8,344 bases of DNA from JAKAQB01 sp035702855 (GTDB lineage Bacteria; Actinomycetota; Acidimicrobiia; Acidimicrobiales; Palsa-688), in assembly GCA_035702855.1 (NCBI GenBank), contig DASSZM010000002.1:1-8344 (forward strand), given 5' to 3'. Shown piece by piece: positions 1 through 6,669 of the stretch (its first letter is position 1; each line of letters starts with the position of its first letter). The position numbers and the translations under genes are program-made. The notes under the pieces were generated by a model. The model had not been told where the DNA came from and searched no databases. It saw nothing but the letters and a program-made list of their open reading frames with translations.

Positions 1-1
1 C

Positions 2-1453
2 CGTCTTGGCCGCGTCGACGGCCATCACGGCCAGCAGCCGGCCCCGGAGACGGTGGCCATCGCCCACGCCATCGCCGAGGCATGCTGGGACGCCGGCGTC
101 CCGCGCTCGGCGCTGCACTTCCTGCCCTGCGCCGACGACGATGCCGGCCGGCGCCTCGTCACCCACCCGGATGTCGACGCGGTGGTGCTGACCGGGTCGT
201 GGGACACGGCGAGGATGTTCCTCGGGTGGCGCCCGGGGCTGCACCTGCACGCCGAGACCAGCGGCAAGAACGCCATCGTCGTGACCGCCGCCGCCGACCT
301 CGACCGCGCCGTCGCCGACCTCGTGCACTCCGCCTTCGGGCACGCCGGGCAGAAGTGCTCGGCGGCCAGCCTGGCGATCGTCGAGGCCTCGGTCTACGAC
401 GACGAGCGCTTCCGCCGGCAACTGGCCGACGCCGCAGCGACGCTGCGGCCAGGACCGGCATGGGACCCGGCCACGACGATCGGGCCGCTGATCCGGCCGG
501 CCGAAGGGCCGCTCGCCGACGCCCTGACCCGCCTCGAGCCCGGCGAGCACTGGCTGCTCGCCCCCCGCCAGGATCCCCGCAACCCGCAGCTGTGGTCGCC
601 GGGCATCAAGCTCGGCGTGGCACCGGGGTCGCCGTTCCACCTCACCGAGTGCTTCGGGCCGGTGCTCGGGGTGATGCGCGCCGCCGACCTCGACGAGGCC
701 ATCGCCTGGCAGGACCAGCCGGCCTACGGCCTCACCGCCGGCCTCCACAGCCTCGACCCCGCCGAGATCAGCCGCTGGCTCGAGCGGGTCCAGGCCGGCA
801 ACCTCTACGTCAACCGGCACATCACCGGGGCCATCGTCCGCCGCCAGCCGTTCGGCGGCTGGAAGCGCTCCGTCGTCGGCCCCGGCGCCAAGGCCGGCGG
901 CCCGCACTACGTCGCCAGCCTCGGCACGTGGCGGGACACCTGGGACGGCCCGGCCGACGCCTTCGGCGACGCCGTCGCCCGGGCCCGCCGCACGACGCTG
1001 GCGCCCGCGGACCCGAGCGGCCTCGCCGCCGAGGCCAACGTGCTGCGCCACCGGCCGCTGCACTGCGTGTTGGTGCGTGCCGGCGAGGGCGTCGACGACC
1101 GCGCGGTGGCGCTGGCGTTGGCCGCCGGTCGGGCCGTCGGCGCCGACGTCACGGTCAGCAGCCCCCGGCCCCGACCGGGCGCCCACATGGTCGAGGCCGA
1201 CGACGCCTTCGTCGTGCGGGCCGGCGCCGGCGGCTGGGACAAGGTCAGGATCCTCGGCGCGGTGGCCGACGCCACCCTGCTCGACGTCTACGACCGGGGG
1301 GTGTGGGTCGACACCTCGCCGGTCGTCGCCGATCCGGAGGTCGAGGCCCTGCGCTGGGTGCGGGAGCAGGCCGTCAGCCTCACCCTGCACCGCCACGGCA
1401 ACCTGACCGGTCGCTACGACCGGGTGGTGCGGGCGCTGCACCGGGCGGACTGA
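2..1453 (+). CDS. putA: L-glutamate gamma-semialdehyde (P5C) dehydrogenase, C-terminal part of a probable PutA-type bifunctional proline catabolic enzyme (5' partial)
   Basis: An NAD-dependent aldehyde dehydrogenase that oxidises glutamate semialdehyde to L-glutamate, the second step of proline catabolism. Residues are counted from the valine codon at 53. The catalytic Cys is C102 in GQKCSA and the general-base Glu is E68 in HAETSGKN, a PutA/P5CDH-style motif. The NAD-site ECFGPV motif is at 200-204, and the P5CDH signature NLYVNR...QPFGGWKRS...GPGAKAGGPHYV spans 250-287. About 175 residues follow the ALDH fold; actinobacterial PRODH-P5CDH fusions carry a tail of this type, ending in an EQAVSLTLHRHGN-like stretch. 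The Rossmann N-part and any proline dehydrogenase domain would lie left of the window. Oddity: the reading at 2-37 looks out of frame (see findings), so the real gene may have a frameshift or the sequence an error. The stop is TGA at 1451-1453. The P5CDH call is firm; the PutA fusion is inferred from family resemblance. Confidence 0.85.
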   Translation, partial: RLGRVDGHHGQQPAPETVAIAHAIAEACWDAGVPRSALHFLPCADDDAGRRLVTHPDVDAVVLTGSWDTARMFLGWRPGLHLHAETSGKNAIVVTAAADLDRAVADLVHSAFGHAGQKCSAASLAIVEASVYDDERFRRQLADAAATLRPGPAWDPATTIGPLIRPAEGPLADALTRLEPGEHWLLAPRQDPRNPQLWSPGIKLGVAPGSPFHLTECFGPVLGVMRAADLDEAIAWQDQPAYGLTAGLHSLDPAEISRWLERVQAGNLYVNRHITGAIVRRQPFGGWKRSVVGPGAKAGGPHYVASLGTWRDTWDGPADAFGDAVARARRTTLAPADPSGLAAEANVLRHRPLHCVLVRAGEGVDDRAVALALAAGRAVGADVTVSSPRPRPGAHMVEADDAFVVRAGAGGWDKVRILGAVADATLLDVYDRGVWVDTSPVVADPEVEALRWVREQAVSLTLHRHGNLTGRYDRVVRALHRAD

Positions 1454-1496
1454 GCCTCACGGGCGGGACCGAGCCTCACGGGCGGGACCGAGCCTC
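1452..1496. repeat. 19-bp tandem repeat, 2.4 copies, in the convergent intergenic gap
   Basis: Two perfect copies of a 19-base unit lie at 1452-1470 and 1471-1489, and the first 7 bases of a third copy follow at 1490-1496. The array begins inside the TGA stop of the P5C dehydrogenase gene and fills most of the 58-nt gap before the convergent murD2 stop at 1512. No convincing rho-independent terminator (stem plus T-tract) is visible in the gap. The only dyad is a very tight CCGAG/CTCGG at about 1488-1498. The repeat most likely arose by slippage. Confidence 0.9.
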
Positions 1497-1511
1497 GGAG
1501 CGGACGGCGCC

Positions 1512-2876
1512 TCAGCGGGCGGTGCGGACCGCCTCGACGGCGGCGGCGAACGCCTCCGAGCGCGCCCGGTAGTCCCGGTAGCGCCCGAAGCTGGCGGCGG
1601 CCGGCGAGAGCAGCACGACCCCGTCGGGGCGGGCCCACGCCCACCCGTCGCGCACCGCCGCAGCCAGCTCGCCGGCCATGCGGACCTCGAGCGTGCCCGC
1701 GTCGCGCACCGGTGGGCCGGATCGGGTGGCGCGCTCGACGGCCTCGGCGATGCGGGCACCGTTGTCGGGCAGTGCCAGCAGGAGGGTCGGGTCGGCGCGG
1801 CCCAGCAGGTGGGCGGCGAGCGGCCCGTAGTCGATGCCCCGGTCGTGCCCGCCGGCGAGCAGGGCGACCCGCCTGCCGGCGAAGACGTCGAGGGCGGCGA
1901 CGGTGGGCAGCACGTTGGTCGACAGGCTGTCGTCGACGAACAGCACCCCGTCGACCGACGCCACCGGGCGCAGCCGGCTCGCCAGGGGCTCGAAGCCGTG
2001 GCCGGCGGCCGCCAGCCGCCGGGGGTCGCCGGCGCCGTCGACACCGGTGGCCGCCAGGGCGGCGCCGGCCAGCAGGGCGTTGCGCCGGTTGTGGTCGCCG
2101 AGCAGCCCCAGGGTGTCCACCCACGCCTGCCCGCTGCTCGGCGGGTGATCGAGGCCGACCCAGTGCACGTCCGGGCCGAGCTGGTCGCGGTGGGCCCGCA
2201 CGACCGGGTCGTCGCCGTTGGCAACCGTCACCGCGGCGCCGGGTCGGCTGCACAGCGAGAGCTTGTCCCGGTAGTAGGTCTCGACGTCGCCGTGCCAGTC
2301 GAGGTGGTCGGGGGACAGGGAGGTGACCACGACCACCCGGGGGGAGCGGGCCACGTCGGCGGCCTGGAAGCTGGAGGTCTCGATGATCCAGAGGTCGGGG
2401 CCGCCGGCGGGCTGGGGGGCCGCCGGGTCCCACGGCGGGCGGCCGATGTTGCCCCCCACGAACGGCCGCCGCCCGAGCCCGGCCGCCAGGTGCCCGGCGA
2501 CGGCAGCGGTGGTGCTCTTGCCCTTGGACCCCGTGACGCACACCACCCGGTCGCCGGGTGCGTCCTGCAGCCACAGGGCGAGGCCGCCGGTGACGGCCAC
2601 GCCGGCCGCTTCGAGCGCCGCCACCTCGGGGCCGTGGCGGCTGACGCCGGGCGACTTGACGACGACGTCGCAGCCGGCGAGAGCCTCCAGGCCGCCGCCG
2701 GCGACGGGCACCACCGGCCGGCCCTCGACGGGCCCGGGGACGGCGTCGTCCACGACCACCGCGGGCGTGATGCCCAGGGCGGCGAGCCGGCGCAGGTTGG
2801 CGGCACCCTCGACCCGGGCGCCCCACACGCCGACCCGCCGGCCGCCGAGGTCAGCCCAGGAGATCGCCGGGCGCAT
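1512..2876 (-). CDS. murD2: MurD2-type Mur ligase, UDP-N-acetylmuramoyl-L-alanine--L-glutamate ligase
   Basis: A cytoplasmic ATP-dependent Mur ligase of 454 aa, the usual MurD size. The N-terminal UDP-binding domain is about 1-105 (GRRVGVWGARVEG at 12-24). The ATPase P-loop is TGSKGKST at 115-122, ETSSFQ is at 166-171, SPDHLDWHG at 188-196, the expected carbamylated-lysine region YYRDKLSL at 201-208, and HNRRNALLA at 262-270. The C-domain carries DDSLSTN (315-321), GGHDRG (342-347) and LSPAAASFGRYRDY (423-436). Against E. coli MurD the glutamate pocket is changed: K319 is L318, K348 is R346 and F422 is Y436, while T321 and S415 are kept as T320 and S429. With the adjacent murL gene this favours MurD2, which adds L-Glu rather than D-Glu. 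ATG at 2876 is chosen because the family fold starts there; a longer in-frame reading to 3047 only duplicates murL sequence. It overlaps the murL 3' end by 26 nt. Mur ligase certain; MurD2 likely; ordinary MurD is the alternative. Confidence 0.88.
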   Translation of the reverse strand: MRPAISWADLGGRRVGVWGARVEGAANLRRLAALGITPAVVVDDAVPGPVEGRPVVPVAGGGLEALAGCDVVVKSPGVSRHGPEVAALEAAGVAVTGGLALWLQDAPGDRVVCVTGSKGKSTTAAVAGHLAAGLGRRPFVGGNIGRPPWDPAAPQPAGGPDLWIIETSSFQAADVARSPRVVVVTSLSPDHLDWHGDVETYYRDKLSLCSRPGAAVTVANGDDPVVRAHRDQLGPDVHWVGLDHPPSSGQAWVDTLGLLGDHNRRNALLAGAALAATGVDGAGDPRRLAAAGHGFEPLASRLRPVASVDGVLFVDDSLSTNVLPTVAALDVFAGRRVALLAGGHDRGIDYGPLAAHLLGRADPTLLLALPDNGARIAEAVERATRSGPPVRDAGTLEVRMAGELAAAVRDGWAWARPDGVVLLSPAAASFGRYRDYRARSEAFAAAVEAVRTAR

Positions 2877-4221
2877 ACCGCTCGGGGACGTGGCTCGGGC
2901 CGAGCTGGCCGAGCAGGCGCCCGGCGCCGGCCCCGGCGCCGGCGGGCAGCTCGGCCACCAGCTCCTGCAGCAGGGCGGTCCCGGCCCGGTCCGGCCGGGC
3001 GGCCGCCAGGGCCGCCGCCGCCCGGCACTCGCCGACCTCGCCGACACACTCCCACGGCTTCACGTCGGGCGACCGACCGAGCAGGGCCCGGAACCGGGGC
3101 GCCAGCGACGGGTCGTCCAGCGGCTCCCGGCCGCCGAACACGTCGCCCAGGGTCCCCGCCGGCACGAACGGCGCCAGCACGAGGTCGATGAAGCAGCACT
3201 TGTCGCAGCGCCCGCACCAGTGATCGAGGCGGCGGGCCGGGTCCAGGGCGAACGCCCGGTTGCAGCTACGGAACACCCGGTGGTACTCGCCGAGGTCGGC
3301 GAAGCGGCGGGCGACCCACAGCTCGCTCCACGGGCGCAGCCACGAGAAGTAGGCGGGCGGCGGGGCGATCGAGCGCGCCAGGTGGGACCGCAGCAGCTCC
3401 TCGAAGGCGAGGCTCTTGGACCACTGGTGGTTGACGCTGCCGCCCCCCGGCAGCTCGACGTTGCCGATCGAGGCCGACCACTCGTTGGACATGACCACGG
3501 CGTCGTGGTCGCGCAGCACGGCGACGAGCAGGGCGATCGCCGACAGCACCCCGGTGACCGGCACGTGCCCGTTGAGCCAGCCGTGCGACGCCGAGTCGAG
3601 GATCGCCGGGTCCAGGGCGCGCGACGCCCGGGCCACCGGCAGGCCGGTGGCGGCGGCGGCGTCCTCGATGGCCGCGAAGCGGTCGCCCTCGCGGCTGAGC
3701 ACGAACAGGGTGGTGCCCCCGGCCGGCCGGCGGGCCCGCACCCCCTCGACGGTCACGATCGAGTCGATGCCGCCGCCGAAGGGCACCAGCGGGGCGTCGG
3801 CGGGCGCTTCCCGGCTCACCGGCGGCCCGAGCTCGGTGCCGCCCACGAGCCGCAGGGCGGCGAGGTCGAGGCCGTTGCGGTAGGCGAACTCGCCGAGGCC
3901 CTGGCGGTAGAAGTCGAGCAGCAGGGCGCCGTCCCCGGCGCGCACGGGCGTGGCGCCCAGGTCCAGCACCGGGGGCGCCCCCGCCTTGTAGTAGGAGACC
4001 CCGGCGAGGAGGAACACCAGCCGGGCGGCCTCACCGGCGGCCGGGGTCCGCCAGGCGGCGGGGTCGGCCTCCACGCCCACCCGCTCGGCGAACTCCCGAC
4101 CGTCGAGGGCGTAACGGCAGACGAGCTGGCCGGCCTCGGGGTCGACGTCCCAGCCGAGGTAGCGGAACGCCGCCGCCGGCCCGAAGCCGCCGCCGCCCGC
4201 CTGGCGGGGGGTGGCCGTCAC
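2851..4221 (-). CDS. murL: MurL-type UDP-N-acetylmuramoyl-L-alanyl-L-glutamate epimerase
   Basis: A predicted cytoplasmic enzyme of 456 aa. Known MurL inverts the terminal L-Glu of UDP-MurNAc-L-Ala-L-Glu to D-Glu, consuming ATP to AMP and diphosphate. Visible features are LLAGVSYYKAGAP at 71-83, a PP-loop-like PFGGGIDS at 147-154 (compare SGGxDS of AMP-forming PP-loop enzymes, consistent with the AMP chemistry), VVMSNEWSAS at 242-251, and a Cys cluster C320...C336-GR-C339-DK-C342-C343 within CNRAF...HWCGRCDKCCF. The tail has an Ala-Gly run at 427-434. GTG at 4221 is chosen because it makes a 4-nt GTGA overlap with the stop of the preceding ligase gene and because homology-like sequence begins soon after. 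The frame stays open to 5601, but that stretch runs over the ligase gene. It overlaps murD2 downstream by 26 nt, matching the known functional pairing. The call comes from remembered family features plus context; no search was possible. Confidence 0.83.
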   Translation of the reverse strand: MTATPRQAGGGGFGPAAAFRYLGWDVDPEAGQLVCRYALDGREFAERVGVEADPAAWRTPAAGEAARLVFLLAGVSYYKAGAPPVLDLGATPVRAGDGALLLDFYRQGLGEFAYRNGLDLAALRLVGGTELGPPVSREAPADAPLVPFGGGIDSIVTVEGVRARRPAGGTTLFVLSREGDRFAAIEDAAAATGLPVARASRALDPAILDSASHGWLNGHVPVTGVLSAIALLVAVLRDHDAVVMSNEWSASIGNVELPGGGSVNHQWSKSLAFEELLRSHLARSIAPPPAYFSWLRPWSELWVARRFADLGEYHRVFRSCNRAFALDPARRLDHWCGRCDKCCFIDLVLAPFVPAGTLGDVFGGREPLDDPSLAPRFRALLGRSPDVKPWECVGEVGECRAAAALAAARPDRAGTALLQELVAELPAGAGAGAGRLLGQLGPSHVPERYAPGDLLG

Positions 4222-6632
4222 GGGGCGCCAACCGGCAGGGCCCGCCGCGCCAGGCCGAGCTCGATGATCCGCTCGAGCAGCTGGCGGGGGTAGAGCGGCG
4301 GCTGCTCGGCGAGGGCCTGGTGGTAGAGGACGGTGGAGGGGGTGAGCCCGGGGAGGGTGTTGGCTTCGATGACCACGACCTCGCCGCTGTCGGCGTGGAC
4401 GAAGGCGTCGATGCGGGCGTAGCCGGCGATGCCGAGCGCCTCGGCCACCGCCTCGATGCGCCGGCGGGCGGCGTCGACGGCCTCGGGACGCACGCGCCCG
4501 AGCGGCGGGGCGGGCGGCGGGGTGATGTTGACGCCGGTGCCGCCCATGAACTTCTCCTCGAGGCTGAGCACCCCGGCGGTGGCGATGGTCATGCTCGGTG
4601 AGAGGGCCCGCAGGGCGCCGGGCGCCCCGAGGACGCCGACGGTGACCTCGATCCACCCGTTGCCGGTCGGTTCCCACCCCAGCCGGGTGGAGCCGCCTTC
4701 GCCGGGCACGACGCTCACCCGGTCGGTCTCGACGAAGGCCTCGAGCAGCAGGGCCTCGGCGCCGTCGGGGGGGAGCTCGACGACCTGGTCGGCGGCGAGC
4801 TTGGAGAAAGTCCCCGGGCCGATGCGGGTCGCCCCCCGGCGGAGGTGCTCCAGGTAGGCGGCCCACTCGCCCTCCCCGGCGAGAGGCACGACCCCGGCGG
4901 AGCACCCGTCCGCCAGCGGCTTGACGACGAGCGTGGTGGTCCCGCACGCCTCGACGGCGTCGGCCCAGGCGCGGGCCGGGTCGGCGGGGAGCCCGACGCG
5001 GCGCCGGGGAGCGCTGGTCACGCCGGCGATCCCGGCGGCGACGACGGCGCGGCCGGTGCGCTCCTTGTCCATCGCCAGGGCGGACGCCTCGGGACCGGAG
5101 CCGTTGTAGGCGACGCCCAGCGCGTCGAGGCGGCGCTGGAGCGTGCCGTCCTCGCCGGCGCCGCCGTGCAGGGCGTTGAAGACGAACCCGTGGGCGGCCA
5201 CCAGCTCCTCGAGACCGACCTTGCGGGGCCGGTCGGCGCCGGCGGACAGCTGCCAGGGCTCGAGGGCCAGGCGCCGGCGGACGTCGCCCGCCACCCGCCC
5301 GGCCGCCTCGCCGGCACCGGCGGCCTCCTCGCAGGCCGCCACGATCTCCTCGACGGTGTGGCGCAGGGCGGTCGGGTACGACAGCAACCAGGCGTCGCCG
5401 TCGCGGTCGAGGAGGGCGGGGCGGGGCTCGAAGCGGTCCGAGTGCAGCAACTTGAGCCACACGTTGGTGCCGGACAGCACCGACACCTGCCGCTCGGCGG
5501 TCGTCCCACCGAAGAGCACGACGACCGGCCGCCGGCCCTCGGCGTGCTCGTCGGTGGCGCGCCAGGCCGCCAGCGGGGCGGCGACCCCGGTGCGGGCGCA
5601 CGCCCGGGACACGACCAGCCGGAGGGCGTCGCGGTGGGTCATGCCCGCCTGGGCCGCCTGGATGAACAGGAAGCTGTTCTGCTCCATCCCGCTGATCGGG
5701 TTGACGTCGGAGACGACGACCTCGCCGTCGGAGCGCAACCAGGCGTCGATGCGGGCGAAGTCACGCAGGCCGAGCACGGCGAACGCCCGCTCCGCCGTGG
5801 CCCGCACGGCGTCGACCACCTCGCCGGGGAAGCGGGGCGGGCAGTGGTAGCGGGTGTCGTCGCTCGGCAGGTACTTGTGGCGGTAGCTGAGGATCTCGTG
5901 CCCCGAGCGGCGCCGCAGCTCCACCTCGACGGGCGGGAGGGCGACCGGGCCGCCGGGCCCGTCGACGACGACGGTGGTCACCTCGACGCCGTCCACCCAA
6001 CCCTGGACGACCACCCGCCCGTAGCGCCCCGCCCGGGCGAGGATGGCGCCGACCCGGTCGGCGCCGTCGGGGTGCACGGCCACGCCCAGGCTCGAGCCCC
6101 CGGCGGACGGCTTGGAGACGAGGGGGGTCCCCGGCGGGGCCAGGGCGGCCAGCCGCTCCCCGACCGCGGCGGGGTCCTCGCCGGCGTCGACCACGGCGTG
6201 GGCGACGGTGCGGACACCCGCGGCCGACAGGTGCTCGGCGCAGCGGTGCTTGTCGTAGGCGACGGCGCAGGCGTCGGGGCCCGAGCCGACGTAGGGCACC
6301 CCGGCGCCCTCCAGGATTCGCTGCACCCCGCCGTCCTCGCCGAAGGCGCCGTGCAGCACCGGGAACGCCAGGTCGCAGCCCCGCAGGCGGGCGGCCAGCT
6401 CGTCGGGGGTCAGCGGCGTCGACGAAACGCCCAGCTTGAAGTCGAAGTCGTCGGGGGTGTTGGAGTACAGCAGCGGCCGGGTGACCGGGAAGGGGCGGCA
6501 GGCGCCGTCGAGGTAGATCAGCTCGGCCAGCTCCACCCCGGGGCCCTCGAGGTGGTCGGCCACGGAGCGGGCCGAGTTGAGGGAGATGCCCCGCTCCGGG
6601 GACGGACCGCCGAACAGCAGGGCCACGCGCAC
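4218..6632 (-). CDS. ddl: Tandem D-alanine--D-alanine ligase fusion (two ATP-grasp Ddl units in one chain)
   Basis: Ddl joins two D-Ala with ATP in the cytoplasm to make the D-Ala-D-Ala used by MurF. This protein is 804 aa, more than twice a normal Ddl of 300-370 aa, and carries the family motifs twice. Unit 1 (about 1-350): LFGGPSPERGISLNS at 6-20, HGAFGEDGGVQ at 94-104, KPSAGGSSLGV at 174-184, omega-loop-like KYLPSDDTRYHCP at 253-265, and ARIDAW then SDVNPISGMEQNS at 308-320. Unit 2 (about 368-795): LFGGTTAERQVSVLSG at 373-388, HGGAGEDGTLQ at 489-499, KPLADGCSAGV at 571-581, EKFMGGTGVNITPPP at 693-707, and ARIDAF then IEANTLPGLTPS at 755-766. Unit 2 keeps the more normal ExNTxPGxT end; unit 1 does not. 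GTG at 6632 was chosen because an AGG lies about 10 nt upstream; TTG 6641 and GTG 6626 are alternatives. It is 37 nt from the alanine racemase stop, and its stop overlaps the murL start. Confidence 0.88.
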   Translation of the reverse strand: MRVALLFGGPSPERGISLNSARSVADHLEGPGVELAELIYLDGACRPFPVTRPLLYSNTPDDFDFKLGVSSTPLTPDELAARLRGCDLAFPVLHGAFGEDGGVQRILEGAGVPYVGSGPDACAVAYDKHRCAEHLSAAGVRTVAHAVVDAGEDPAAVGERLAALAPPGTPLVSKPSAGGSSLGVAVHPDGADRVGAILARAGRYGRVVVQGWVDGVEVTTVVVDGPGGPVALPPVEVELRRRSGHEILSYRHKYLPSDDTRYHCPPRFPGEVVDAVRATAERAFAVLGLRDFARIDAWLRSDGEVVVSDVNPISGMEQNSFLFIQAAQAGMTHRDALRLVVSRACARTGVAAPLAAWRATDEHAEGRRPVVVLFGGTTAERQVSVLSGTNVWLKLLHSDRFEPRPALLDRDGDAWLLSYPTALRHTVEEIVAACEEAAGAGEAAGRVAGDVRRRLALEPWQLSAGADRPRKVGLEELVAAHGFVFNALHGGAGEDGTLQRRLDALGVAYNGSGPEASALAMDKERTGRAVVAAGIAGVTSAPRRRVGLPADPARAWADAVEACGTTTLVVKPLADGCSAGVVPLAGEGEWAAYLEHLRRGATRIGPGTFSKLAADQVVELPPDGAEALLLEAFVETDRVSVVPGEGGSTRLGWEPTGNGWIEVTVGVLGAPGALRALSPSMTIATAGVLSLEEKFMGGTGVNITPPPAPPLGRVRPEAVDAARRRIEAVAEALGIAGYARIDAFVHADSGEVVVIEANTLPGLTPSTVLYHQALAEQPPLYPRQLLERIIELGLARRALPVGAP

Positions 6633-6651
6633 GGCCCGCAAGCCTACCGAG

Positions 6652-6664
6652 CCGGCCCCGCCGG
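6652..6664 (-). other. Small inverted repeat in the alr-ddl intercistronic gap
   Basis: A perfect 5-bp stem (CCGGC/GCCGG) with a 3-nt GGG loop sits a few bases after the alanine racemase stop, in the only real gap of the operon (6633-6669). No T-run follows, so it does not look like a rho-independent terminator. In such G+C-rich DNA it may be chance, or it may be a weak RNA processing or stability element. Confidence 0.3.
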
Positions 6665-6669
6665 ACCGG

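Noticed and set aside
1488..1511. Possible terminator between the convergent genes
   Set aside because: The only dyad has a 5-bp stem with a 1-nt loop and no T-tract, so it is too weak to call.
82..1572. 496-codon plus-strand frame overlapping the P5C dehydrogenase
   Set aside because: The product is an Arg/Pro/Gly-rich shadow without motifs, while the overlapping frame encodes the full ALDH active site.
1414..2826. 470-codon minus-strand frame overlapping murD2
   Set aside because: The composition is almost entirely Arg/Gly/Pro/Ala, and murD2 in the neighbouring frame has all the Mur ligase motifs.
1512..2876. Assignment as MurC, MurE or FolC
   Set aside because: The length, the ETSSFQ and SPDHLDWHG motifs and the LSPAAASFG tail fit the MurD/MurD2 branch of the Mur ligase family.
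2877..3047. 57-codon N-terminal extension of murD2
   Set aside because: It overlaps the murL coding region, is low-complexity Pro/Arg-rich, and the Mur ligase N-terminal strand begins right after the ATG at 2876.
4222..5601. Long upstream extension of the murL reading frame (to an ATG at 5601)
   Set aside because: It runs entirely over the Ddl fusion in another frame, is Arg/Gly/Ala-rich with no family motifs, and recognisable MurL sequence begins only after the GTG at 4221.
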